From Candidatus Moraniibacteriota bacterium (GTDB lineage: Bacteria > Patescibacteriota > Minisyncoccia > Moranbacterales > GCA-2747515): a stretch of DNA of 20,851 nt. A program made the translations under genes and the position numbers. The notes under the pieces were generated by a model, which saw nothing but the letters and a program-made list of their open reading frames with translations, made no database searches and had not been told where the DNA came from. The stretch is from NCBI GenBank assembly GCA_027069365.1, contig JALXES010000045.1, positions 1-20,851 on the forward strand. Direction: 5' to 3'. Positions 1-7,224 of this stretch are shown piece after piece. Within the stretch, counting starts at the first letter, position 1, and each line of letters starts with the position of its first letter.

Positions 1-114
1 CCGACAGCGTGAGCGCCCGCGCACAACCGTCTCCCCCGTTTCATAACGCGTCACAACAACGGAGAGAAAACTCCCAATAAGCAGACCAAAGAGAGCGCCA
101 AATAACACTACCAT
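1..114 (-). CDS. pilD: Prepilin peptidase (type IV leader peptidase/N-methyltransferase), N-terminal fragment
   Basis: This is the first 38 codons of a gene that runs off the window edge. The reading begins MVVLFGALFGLLIGSFLS and continues VVVTRYETGE, then RGRSRCR. That matches the N-terminus of prepilin peptidases: a first membrane segment with the GSFLNVVxxR motif, followed by the start of the cytoplasmic loop, where the family carries CxxC pairs. The enzyme cleaves the leader before the GFTLIE segment of prepilins and methylates the new N-terminus. Its place directly after two prepilin genes agrees with that role. I chose ATG at 114. An in-frame GTG at 132, only 4 nt after the pilin stop codon, is an alternative that adds six residues. 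Neither start has a good ribosome binding site. The catalytic aspartates lie outside the window. Confidence 0.85.
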   Translation of the reverse strand, partial: MVVLFGALFGLLIGSFLSVVVTRYETGETVVRGRSRCR

Positions 115-136
115 GCTTACAAACAAGTTCACCGGA

Positions 137-541
137 TTACAACACACCGCAATCACCCTCTGCCGCTGTGCATCCGTCAACATCGCACACCAACCGACAG
201 CCGCCACACGTCGCACTTGATGTTACTGTCCAGTCGTATCCTGTGCCGGGAGTAACAACATAACCAATATTGCCACACTTCTTGGGAAATGGTGGATACG
301 TTGCTGTGTCCGGAGAATTACAGATATCGTCACCAGCGTTGCGCGTGCCACCGTAGAGTTCACCACCGGTACCGGCACACACCTCCAGTGCCGTCCGGAT
401 GCTGACAAGGGTTGATTTGTAACTCGTCATCAGTGCCCGGTCACGTGATTTGGACACCTGTGAGAGCACAACTGTTGCGAGAATACCGATGATTGCAATG
501 ACAATCAACAGTTCAATAAGCGTGAAGCCGTGTTTTAGCAT
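137..541 (-). CDS. Type IV prepilin, cysteine-rich
   Basis: This 134-aa class III signal protein has a very short leader (MLKHG) followed by [17 protein letters not shown], the classic prepilin cleavage site and N-terminal helix. Glu is at mature position 5. The globular part is rich in Gly and Thr and carries eight cysteines, an even number concentrated in the last half, including a CGGC and a C-x5-C-x7-C spacing near the C-terminus. Several disulfides in the exported pilin are therefore likely (inference). It follows a second prepilin gene and precedes pilD. An in-frame stop lies a few codons upstream and no Shine-Dalgarno sequence is visible before ATG 541. Whether this or the neighbour is the major pilin cannot be told from sequence. 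The neighbour has the far better ribosome binding site, so this one may be a minor pilin. Confidence 0.9.
   Translation of the reverse strand: MLKHGFTLIELLIVIAIIGILATVVLSQVSKSRDRALMTSYKSTLVSIRTALEVCAGTGGELYGGTRNAGDDICNSPDTATYPPFPKKCGNIGYVVTPGTGYDWTVTSSATCGGCRLVCDVDGCTAAEGDCGVL
477..526 (-). repeat. Direct repeat, copy 1 (pilin N-helix coding segment)
   Basis: About 50 bp encoding the conserved [17 protein letters not shown] stretch. It matches the other pilin gene at 956-1005 with roughly three differences. The similarity is higher than elsewhere in the two genes and includes silent positions, which suggests recent duplication or gene conversion. Confidence 0.75.
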
Positions 542-581
542 AATGGAAACAGTTCTTTTGTGTTACAAAGTGGCAAACATC

Positions 582-611
582 CCACCCGCCTAGATTATGT
601 GAAGCGGGTGG
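582..611 (-). other. Hairpin between the two pilin genes
   Basis: CCACCCGC (582-589) and GCGGGTGG (604-611) form a perfect 8-bp, GC-rich stem with a 14-nt loop. A short GAGG/CCTC stem abuts it. No T-run follows on the minus strand, so it is not a standard intrinsic terminator. It could be an mRNA stabiliser, processing site or attenuator that sets the ratio of the two pilins (inference). Confidence 0.5.
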
Positions 612-657
612 AGGTTAGCCTCTTCCTATGTTCTTTTAAAACACAAGAAAGCACCGA

Positions 658-1023
658 CTAACAACCGGAGAATGTCGTTCCCGTGTCAGTGATGGTTGCC
701 GTACAACTGCTATCATATGCACTGGTAGCAGTCATTTGAAATGAGCCGTCAGCTTGGCAGTTTGTGTTCACGGTTATAGCACTGATACTGCTTAATGCCT
801 CTCCTTGTGACTCCACACCACCAGAGGAAGTAAGACTACCGCCCGACTCATCGCAAGCGATAATGGCGGCTGGAGTCAGAGATGAGGCCTGTGACTTAAA
901 CTCTGCTGCTCGTGCCTTCGTCCGCGCATTAGAGAGACTCACCAAGACAATCGAGGCGAGAATACCGATGATTGCAATAACAATCAAAAGCTCAATAAGC
1001 GTGAAACCTTTGTGATTACGCAT
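658..1023 (-). CDS. Type IV prepilin, probable major pilin
   Basis: This 121-aa prepilin begins [23 protein letters not shown], giving a five- to six-residue leader, the peptidase site, Glu at mature position 5 and the hydrophobic assembly helix. The rest is a small Ser/Thr/Ala-rich domain with four cysteines, the last being the C-terminal residue, as in pilins with a C-terminal disulfide loop. The start is ATG 1023. An upstream in-frame GTG at 1032 would lie inside the ribosome binding site AAGGAGGTGA (1029-1038) and can be dismissed. This is the only gene of the pilus cluster with such a strong ribosome binding site. It also has an extended -10 promoter about 60 nt upstream. Both support high expression and a major-pilin role (inference). 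Confidence 0.92.
   Translation of the reverse strand: MRNHKGFTLIELLIVIAIIGILASIVLVSLSNARTKARAAEFKSQASSLTPAAIIACDESGGSLTSSGGVESQGEALSSISAITVNTNCQADGSFQMTATSAYDSSCTATITDTGTTFSGC
956..1005 (-). repeat. Direct repeat, copy 2 (pilin N-helix coding segment)
   Basis: Partner of the repeat at 477-526, with about 47 of 50 bases identical. Recombination between the copies would fuse the two pilin genes and delete the sequence between them. Confidence 0.75.
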
Positions 1024-1088
1024 TGATCTCACCTCCTTTCTTGTGTGTTTGTGTTTTTATCATCACATTTATGTTCTCCACTCTTTTT

Positions 1089-1097
1089 ATTATACCA
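1089..1097 (-). promoter_or_regulatory. Extended -10 promoter of the pilin genes
   Basis: The minus strand reads TGGTATAAT, a perfect extended -10 (TGnTATAAT). There is no good -35 at 16-18 nt, which extended -10 promoters tolerate. It lies between the pilC stop and the pilin ribosome binding site and would give a leader of about 60 nt. Confidence 0.65.
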
Positions 1098-1109
1098 CAA
1101 CTCTGTGTA

Positions 1110-2321
1110 CTAGATACTCCCGGCGATGTTATAGATTGGCAAGAGGATGGCCACAACGAGGATGGCCACACCGATGCCGAGTACCACAATGAGGATTGGC
1201 TCCAGCATTGTTGTCAGGTTGCGTGTCACGACACCAATTTCTTCTTCGTAGAAATCGCTTACACTCTTGAGCGTTTCATCCATCTTTCCTGTCTCTTCAC
1301 CAATCTTAATCATGCGCGAGACCATGGACGGCACTTCCTCTGCCTGGAAGAATACCTCACTAATTGTGCCGCCCGCTTTGACTTCATCAGCGGCGCGCAG
1401 AATGATGCCCTGATAGACAGAATTATTCACAACATTTGCTGTGATGTTTAGTGCACGCACAATCGGAATACCGCCTGCAAGCAGGAGCGAGAAGTTCTGT
1501 GCAAAGCGCGCGATGTAAATCATGCGAAAGAGTTTACCAAAAACCGGCAAACGTAATTTGATGCGGTCCCACTCACGGCTACCGGACTCTGTCTTGATAT
1601 AGTAGAGTGTGCCCCCGACAAATGCTGCAATGATGATGAGCACCGCCCACCAGTACTGCGACATAAAATCCCCTACCGCCATCACAAATGTCGTATACCA
1701 CGGCACATCGGGAATATCAAAGTCCTTGATAACCTGTGTGAGGTTTGGCAAGATGAACGACACTGTCAGAAACCCGATGATGCCGGCAGCAACTACCACG
1801 AACGCCGGGTAGAACAGTGCACTGCGAATGCGAGATGTCAACTGGTAACTCTTCTCCAGGTTCTCCGCAATGAACATAATGGAGTTCTGCATGTTACCGG
1901 AAACTTCACCGGACTTAATCACGCTAATGACAAGCGGCGAGAACACGTCCGGATACTTCCCGAGCGCATCAGACAGCGGCACGCCATCCTGAATGTCTGC
2001 AGAAATGTCTTTGATAATGAACCGCAGGAATTTGTTGTCTGCCTGCTCTTGAATTGCACGCAATGCCTGCACAATCGGCACCTTTGCATGCACAAGTGTT
2101 GCAAGTTCTCGGAAAAACACGGAAAGCTCCTTTTGGGACAAACCCTCCCACGCACGCTGCACATCATCCAAAATTTTCAGACCAACGCGTTCCTTTTGGA
2201 CGGAAACCGGCAATAACCCCTCTTTTTGCAGCACTTTGATAGCAGCAGGGCGATCAATAGCCTCAACGATGCCCTCCTTGACCTGCCCATCCTGCGTTCG
2301 CGCTTTAAATAGAAATCGCAT
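1110..2321 (-). CDS. pilC: Type IV pilus inner-membrane platform protein PilC (GspF family)
   Basis: This 403-aa polytopic protein is of usual length for PilC/GspF. It starts MRFLFKARTQDGQVKEG, the typical N-terminus that precedes the first cytoplasmic GspF domain. Two GspF domains follow, at about 60-185 and 265-390. Membrane segments are at about 168-195, 213-236 and 372-398, the last ending in LLPIYNIAGSI. PilC is the rotor-like base on which PilB and PilT act to add or remove pilin subunits. It lies 11 nt after pilT and just before the pilin genes and their separate promoter. No ribosome binding site is evident before ATG 2321, so translation may depend on coupling to pilT. Confidence 0.95.
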   Translation of the reverse strand: MRFLFKARTQDGQVKEGIVEAIDRPAAIKVLQKEGLLPVSVQKERVGLKILDDVQRAWEGLSQKELSVFFRELATLVHAKVPIVQALRAIQEQADNKFLRFIIKDISADIQDGVPLSDALGKYPDVFSPLVISVIKSGEVSGNMQNSIMFIAENLEKSYQLTSRIRSALFYPAFVVVAAGIIGFLTVSFILPNLTQVIKDFDIPDVPWYTTFVMAVGDFMSQYWWAVLIIIAAFVGGTLYYIKTESGSREWDRIKLRLPVFGKLFRMIYIARFAQNFSLLLAGGIPIVRALNITANVVNNSVYQGIILRAADEVKAGGTISEVFFQAEEVPSMVSRMIKIGEETGKMDETLKSVSDFYEEEIGVVTRNLTTMLEPILIVVLGIGVAILVVAILLPIYNIAGSI

Positions 2322-2332
2322 AGTTTTTGATG

Positions 2333-3424
2333 TTAGCGTGTCTCTGTACCGCCCTGCGCATCACGCAGCAACACATTGAGATATTCACGATTCTTGGCAT
2401 ACATCAGTGCATCCTCTACCGTAACAAGCCCTCGCACGACCAAATCTGCCAATGCCTTATCAAGTGAAATCATACCTTCCTGCATACTTGTCTCAATAAC
2501 GGTATCAATCTGATATGACTTGTTCTCACGGATGAGGTTTTCCACTGCGTGGTTCTTAATCATAATCTCTGTCGCCGGCATACGCCCACCACCAATTTGC
2601 GGCAGAAGGCGCTGTGAGACCACGCCCAGCAACACATTCGCCAACTGCGCACGAATTTGATTTTGTTGGTGACTTGGAAAGACATCCACGATGCGGTCTA
2701 CCGTCTGTGCTGCATCATTGGTATGCAATGTTGCAAAGATAAGGTGACCCGTTTCTGCCGCTGTCATCACAGTTTGGATCGTTTCCAAATCACGCATCTC
2801 ACCTACAAGGATGACGTTGACATCTTCACGCAGTGCCGCACGCAACGCTTCGGCAAAGTTGCGTGCATCCTGACCGATTTCACGTTGGTTGACAATGGAC
2901 TTCTTGTGCGTGTGCACATACTCAATCGGATCTTCAATTGTCAGGATATGTGCCGCACGTGTCTGATTGACTCTGTCCACCAATGCAGCCAGTGTTGTTG
3001 ACTTCCCATGGCCAACCGGTCCCGTCATGAGCACCAGTCCCTGCGTGCGCTCTGTGAAGTCGTAGAGCTTGTCTGAAATATTCAATTCCTCCAAAGAGCG
3101 AATCTTTGCGGGAATCAAACGCATCGCAATGCTAATGCGCCCTTTTTGAAAATAGATATTCGTTCGAAATCGTGCTTTGTTTTCAAAATTATACGAAAAA
3201 TCCACACTTCCGGAATCTGCAAGTGTTTTCTTCTGTACATCTGTCAGCAGCGTGTCAGATAGTGCCTTGGTATCATCTACTGTCAAAATTGACTCTTGTG
3301 ACAGCGGTAAGAGACGTCCGTCTACTCTAATAACCGGATACGACCCTACAACAAGATGTAAATCTGAGGCGTCTTGCTGCGCCACAATGGCGAGGAGTTC
3401 GTTGATGCGCTGTTGTGCTGACAT
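2333..3424 (-). CDS. pilT: Twitching motility/retraction ATPase PilT
   Basis: This 363-aa secretion ATPase is of normal length for PilT. Visible motifs are the Walker A box GPVGHGKST (135-143), Asp-box residues in LTIEDPIEYV (161-170), Walker B ILVGEMRD (205-212), the His box TGHLIFATLHT (225-235), and AVENLIRE (293-300), the counterpart of the AIRNLIRE retraction motif that separates PilT from PilB. The hexamer powers pilus depolymerisation. The Walker A differs from the common GPTGSGKST at two variable positions (Val for Thr, His for Ser), while the essential G-K-S/T residues are kept. It sits between the response regulator and pilC. No clear Shine-Dalgarno sequence precedes ATG 3424. Confidence 0.96.
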   Translation of the reverse strand: MSAQQRINELLAIVAQQDASDLHLVVGSYPVIRVDGRLLPLSQESILTVDDTKALSDTLLTDVQKKTLADSGSVDFSYNFENKARFRTNIYFQKGRISIAMRLIPAKIRSLEELNISDKLYDFTERTQGLVLMTGPVGHGKSTTLAALVDRVNQTRAAHILTIEDPIEYVHTHKKSIVNQREIGQDARNFAEALRAALREDVNVILVGEMRDLETIQTVMTAAETGHLIFATLHTNDAAQTVDRIVDVFPSHQQNQIRAQLANVLLGVVSQRLLPQIGGGRMPATEIMIKNHAVENLIRENKSYQIDTVIETSMQEGMISLDKALADLVVRGLVTVEDALMYAKNREYLNVLLRDAQGGTETR

Positions 3425-3472
3425 AGTTGTTTTTTGGTTTCTCTATTTATACTTACCCACACGCGTGACTTG

Positions 3473-3916
3473 CTACCGACCGCCGTCACGCTGCGCCTCT
3501 TCATACTTCGCAAGGAAGCGCCCGACGCGGCGCAAGACATCTGATGGTGTGTAGTTTGCTTTGATGATATAGCCGATTGCTCCATACTTCTCCGCCAGAT
3601 CATAGTGCTCACGCTCCGAGACATTGGTCAGCATAATTGTCGGGATATCTCTATATGCAGGATTTTCAAACTTCTGTCGCAAGAATTCAAAGCCGCCCAT
3701 GCCCGGCATGATAACATCGCACAGAATCAAATCAATCGGAGGATGCGTCGTATCGGCCAACACCTTCAGTGCCTCTTCACCGCTGTGTGCGCCAATGACC
3801 GTATGTCCCTCCTGCGTGAACTTCGTTTGATAGATATCAAAGATGAACGCATCATCCTCTACGAGGAGAATCGTCTTGGGATCCATTTTTGGCGGTTGTG
3901 TTTTGATCATATGCAC
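3473..3916 (-). CDS. Stand-alone CheY-like response regulator in the pilus operon
   Basis: This 147-aa protein is essentially one receiver domain with no output domain. It shows the acidic pocket EDD (20-22), phospho-acceptor Asp67 in LILCDVIMPGMGG, Thr97 and Lys119, so it should be phosphorylatable. No histidine kinase is in the window. The position between pilB and pilT suggests it tunes extension or retraction, as PilG/PilH-type CheY proteins do elsewhere (inference). The start is uncertain. GTG 3916 lies 13 nt from the AGGAGGGG site (3930-3937), ATG 3910 lies 19 nt away, and the domain itself only needs ATG 3886. A different, out-of-frame ATG at 3920 is the one ideally spaced from that site. 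The gene has its own candidate promoter at 3961-3990. Confidence 0.92.
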   Translation of the reverse strand: MHMIKTQPPKMDPKTILLVEDDAFIFDIYQTKFTQEGHTVIGAHSGEEALKVLADTTHPPIDLILCDVIMPGMGGFEFLRQKFENPAYRDIPTIMLTNVSEREHYDLAEKYGAIGYIIKANYTPSDVLRRVGRFLAKYEEAQRDGGR

Positions 3917-3929
3917 ACATTAATATTAT

Positions 3930-3937
3930 CCCCTCCT
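3930..3937 (-). promoter_or_regulatory. Strong ribosome binding site with ambiguous start
   Basis: AGGAGGGG on the minus strand. It is 9 nt from an ATG at 3920 that opens a 22-codon frame ending at 3852, overlapping the response regulator in another frame. It is 13 nt from the regulator's own GTG at 3916. Confidence 0.6.
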
Positions 3938-3960
3938 GTAATTTACTTCCATTGTACACG

Positions 3961-3990
3961 ATTTTACCACTTTCGTGTAGACACTGACAG
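3961..3990 (-). promoter_or_regulatory. Candidate promoter of the response regulator
   Basis: CTGTCA (3985-3990), an 18-nt spacer, then the extended -10 TGGTAAAAT (3961-3969), in the 77-nt gap after pilB. It resembles the extended -10 elements before the pilin and pilM genes. Confidence 0.5.
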
Positions 3991-3993
3991 CAT

Positions 3994-5688
3994 CTAGTCA
4001 AATGTTCCGTCACTGCCAATGGATGCAGCGCCATCTGTCAAGCGCACGACTTCTTCAAATGTCGTTAAGCCCAGCAGTGCCTTGAGCATGCCGTCTTGCC
4101 GCATCGTAATCATGCCGTTGCGCAGTGCTGCCTCCTCAATGGCCGCACCGGAACCGCTCTTCTCTGTGATAATAGTCTGCATTTCATCATTCATGCCAAT
4201 CACTTCATAGATGGCAATGCGTCCCTTGTAGCCGGTGCCGCCACACTCATCACATCCTGCGCCGTGATACAACACGATGCCTTTGGAAAGGTCAACACCA
4301 TATTTCTCTACCTCCTCCGGTGCAATAGACTCAATATCACTGCGCACCTGCTCAACAATCTTCGGTGACACAGAAACTTTCTCCTTGCAATGTTTGCAAA
4401 TGCGCCGCACGAGGCGCTGTGCCACCACCTCTCGCAGTGACGCCGCCAACAAGAACGGCTCCACGCCCATGTCAATAAACCGTGGAATTGCACCGATTGC
4501 GCTGTTGGTATGTAGTGTGGAGAACACCAAGTGACCTGTGAGCGCCGCGTGGATTGCCAACTCCGCCGTCTCCCCATCGCGAATCTCGCCTACCATAAGC
4601 ACGTTGGGGTCTTGACGCAAAATGGACCGTAATCCGTTCGCAAAAGTATAGTTAATTTCCGGACGCACCTGTGACTGGTTGACGCCTTCAATGTGATACT
4701 CCACCGGATCCTCCAGTGTAATGATGTTGCGCTTCTCTTCATTGAGAATGCGCAAGAAGCCATACAACGTCGTGGATTTCCCTGAGCCGGTAGGTCCCGT
4801 GATGAGGATCATGCCATACGTCTCACGAATGCGATCCATCAAAATCTCGTAGTTGCGCCCAACAAGCCCCAGCGCTTTTGGGTCAAAGACTTTGTTGTCT
4901 TTCTTCAACACACGGATAACCACCTTCTCTCCATCCACAACCGGTAGCGTTGATACACGAAAGTCCACATCCTCCTCACCGTCACGCTTTATTTTAAAGC
5001 GACCATCCTGCGGCTTGCGCTTTTCATCAATTTTGAGATTTGACAGAATTTTGATGTGCGAGACAACAGCGCGCCCCACATCTTTGGGGAACGTCAGCGA
5101 TGAGTGCAGCACACCATCCACACGAAAGCGTACGCGATACTGGTCACCGTACGGCTCAATGTGAATATCACTGGCACGCCCATCAATTGCGTGGTTAATG
5201 ACAACATTCACCAGCTTTGCCACCGGCGCATCCTGAATGCTTTCTTGTGTGAGCGAAACCTTTTCTTTGCGCTTACGCTTCGCCGCCTTTGTGTCAGCAT
5301 CCGACGCAAACGACTGCACAACTTCGTGCACGGCACGTTCCGCCGTACCATAGTGCTTGAGGATATCAGCAAATTCAAGTTCGGAGACCTCGTGCAGTTC
5401 CACACGCTCCACATCATCACGCTGTTCTGTGACAAAGCGCAGGATATTCAGCGCATTGATGTTTGATGGGTCAATGATGGCCGCATGTGCAACGCGTCCA
5501 TCGATGGCAAAAATCGCTACGCCGTTTTCACGCGCAATTTCTTCGGAAATATACTGCAGCACTGCACGGTCAACGTGATCAATCTGTGGAGATGTCTGTG
5601 TTACGCCCTGCTCATTGTCTCCATTCTCCACAGAAACATCACTGCCCTGCGGCGTGCCGTGTAACTGTGCTTTTGTCTCGTCTGTCAT
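3994..5688 (-). CDS. pilB: Type IV pilus assembly (extension) ATPase PilB
   Basis: This 564-aa GspE/PulE-family ATPase has a MshEN-like N-terminal region (about 35-125), an N2 domain (about 150-260) and a C-terminal ATPase core. Motifs are Walker A GPTGSGKST (298-306), Asp-box ITLEDPVEY, Walker B VLMVGEIRD (363-371), His box TGHLVFSTLHT, and a tetracysteine zinc site at Cys431/Cys434 and Cys479/Cys482 (CKHC and CDEC). The zinc site is typical of PilB/GspE and absent from PilT. The hexamer drives pilin addition at PilC. The first 35 residues are acidic, polar and probably disordered. The gene starts 8 nt after pilO with only a weak ribosome binding site, so it is read in one transcript from pilM. 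Confidence 0.96.
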   Translation of the reverse strand: MTDETKAQLHGTPQGSDVSVENGDNEQGVTQTSPQIDHVDRAVLQYISEEIARENGVAIFAIDGRVAHAAIIDPSNINALNILRFVTEQRDDVERVELHEVSELEFADILKHYGTAERAVHEVVQSFASDADTKAAKRKRKEKVSLTQESIQDAPVAKLVNVVINHAIDGRASDIHIEPYGDQYRVRFRVDGVLHSSLTFPKDVGRAVVSHIKILSNLKIDEKRKPQDGRFKIKRDGEEDVDFRVSTLPVVDGEKVVIRVLKKDNKVFDPKALGLVGRNYEILMDRIRETYGMILITGPTGSGKSTTLYGFLRILNEEKRNIITLEDPVEYHIEGVNQSQVRPEINYTFANGLRSILRQDPNVLMVGEIRDGETAELAIHAALTGHLVFSTLHTNSAIGAIPRFIDMGVEPFLLAASLREVVAQRLVRRICKHCKEKVSVSPKIVEQVRSDIESIAPEEVEKYGVDLSKGIVLYHGAGCDECGGTGYKGRIAIYEVIGMNDEMQTIITEKSGSGAAIEEAALRNGMITMRQDGMLKALLGLTTFEEVVRLTDGAASIGSDGTFD

Positions 5689-5696
5689 GATGCCTG

Positions 5697-6605
5697 TTAC
5701 TGTTGTGCGGTTACGTCAGTTGCCGGTGTGGCTGGATCTCCTGTCGGCACTGCACTACTCTCTGTCGGAGCTGCGACAGCTGCTTCTTCTGCCGGCGCAA
5801 ACGGATTCACTCGCCCAACACCTTCTAGTGACAATGCCGGAGCAGATGTATGTAATGCCTGCATTTCCTGTACCTTGGCGGTATTAATGCCCTGCTTGAA
5901 GAGTGTGCTATCGGCACCACGTGGGATTTTGACGCTTCCCATGTATGCAAAAGATGCGACTGCTTGCCCAAGAAGCACGTTCTCGCTATTCTGTGGAAGA
6001 TTAACATTCAACAAATCATTCGCAGATTTGTCTTCCTCCTTAACACGCTCAAGCGATGCTGTCATAACTCCGTGCATACGATCGATTTTATGCATTTCAT
6101 CAAAGAATTTCTTTAATCCATCGTATGTGCCAACAGCCACAATATCTGTCAGTAACTCTCCTACCTCTGGCCGCTTTATCTGTGGCACAGCAGTGAGAAC
6201 ATCTTCTGTGGTGCCCACAGACGTTTGCGTACCGTATTGCATGCTATTGTCATCATCCTCACTTCTAAAGAAACGCTTACCTTTTTCCTGTAGCACATCC
6301 ACTAAAACAAGATTGATGCCGGCACGCTTTGCTGCATCATCGATTGCGTTAATAACGTACTCTTCGTCCGGCTTCAGTGGAATGTAACGAAAGAGAAAGT
6401 CCTTTACCGCCGTGTTACGGTTGAGTTGCGCTGCAAGATTATCTACAAGCGCTGCGCGCTCTTCTAAAATACTGAGCTGCTTCTGCTTTGCTCGCAATGT
6501 TTCCTTGTGAGCTACACTTTCTTGATATGCGGGATACACATACCAGATGCTCACCACAACAGCAGCGACGAGCGCAAGCGGAAAGAAGAGAATTTTGAGT
6601 TTCAT
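5697..6605 (-). CDS. pilO: Type IV pilus alignment protein PilO with a PilP-like C-terminal tail
   Basis: This 302-aa single-pass protein has an N-terminal membrane anchor (about 5-26), a coiled-coil stretch (about 30-65) and an alpha/beta domain with a ferredoxin-like feel (about 80-250), the layout of PilO. It follows pilN and precedes pilB, where PilO is expected. PilO usually has about 200 residues; this protein is longer. The extra C-terminus contains GRVNPFAP (NPFAP at 267-271), like the G-R-x-(D/N)-P-F motif found at the end of PilP and some PilO proteins, and then a Pro/Ala/Thr-rich tail that looks disordered. No separate pilP is present, so the tail may replace a PilP segment (inference). 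Sequence identity in this family is low, so the call rests mainly on layout and context. Confidence 0.8.
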   Translation of the reverse strand: MKLKILFFPLALVAAVVVSIWYVYPAYQESVAHKETLRAKQKQLSILEERAALVDNLAAQLNRNTAVKDFLFRYIPLKPDEEYVINAIDDAAKRAGINLVLVDVLQEKGKRFFRSEDDDNSMQYGTQTSVGTTEDVLTAVPQIKRPEVGELLTDIVAVGTYDGLKKFFDEMHKIDRMHGVMTASLERVKEEDKSANDLLNVNLPQNSENVLLGQAVASFAYMGSVKIPRGADSTLFKQGINTAKVQEMQALHTSAPALSLEGVGRVNPFAPAEEAAVAAPTESSAVPTGDPATPATDVTAQQ

Positions 6606-6618
6606 AGTAGTGCTTGGG

Positions 6619-7179
6619 TTATTGTTTTTTCATGGTATTGGCAATGGGCGCGCTCATGCTCAACGTAAACTGCACCTCACCAGTCTCCGGATCACGGCTC
6701 ACGTTCTCCACAGTAACGGTGGCAAACACCTTTGTGTCCTTGAGGGCCGCTACCTGTCGCGCAATTGCTAGCAGATCAGTCGTTATCATGTCCACATCTA
6801 CGGAGATTGCTTTCTTTGCAACATCGTATGCATATTTATCCACCACTACACCATCAACCATTGCGCTACTCACCGTCTCTAACAAGCTCAACACAACACT
6901 GTTTGGCGCATAGTTGCGCTCCATGCTGCGCGTGCGGAAAATAGCGTTTGCCACTTCAATCATCTTGGGCTGTGACACTTCCGCCTCATGCTGCGCAATC
7001 TTGTTGTCTACCGCGGTGATTTCTCCTTGAAGCGTGCCGTTGTAAACACGCAGCGCAGCGTATGCACCAGCAACGACCAGCAAGATAAGCACAGCAACCC
7101 ATATGCTGCGTGTAAACATTTTATCGCGACGTTGCTGCGCACGTGCCGCCGCCGATGTTTGTGAGAGATTGATACCCAT
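6619..7179 (-). CDS. pilN: Type IV pilus assembly protein PilN
   Basis: This 186-aa protein has a short cytoplasmic N-terminus starting MGINLS, like the INLLP-type segment by which PilN binds PilM. One membrane helix follows (about 24-45), then a coiled coil (about 48-75) and a ferredoxin-like periplasmic domain, the fimbrial assembly family layout. PilN and PilO form a heterodimer linking cytoplasmic PilM to the rest of the machine. It lies 45 nt after pilM and 13 nt before pilO. No Shine-Dalgarno sequence is visible before ATG 7179; the alternative start at Met21 would remove the PilM-binding motif. Confidence 0.87.
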   Translation of the reverse strand: MGINLSQTSAAARAQQRRDKMFTRSIWVAVLILLVVAGAYAALRVYNGTLQGEITAVDNKIAQHEAEVSQPKMIEVANAIFRTRSMERNYAPNSVVLSLLETVSSAMVDGVVVDKYAYDVAKKAISVDVDMITTDLLAIARQVAALKDTKVFATVTVENVSRDPETGEVQFTLSMSAPIANTMKKQ

Positions 7180-7224
7180 AAGATTACACTAAATATTTTT
7201 TACACTTATACAAACTTCTCCATA

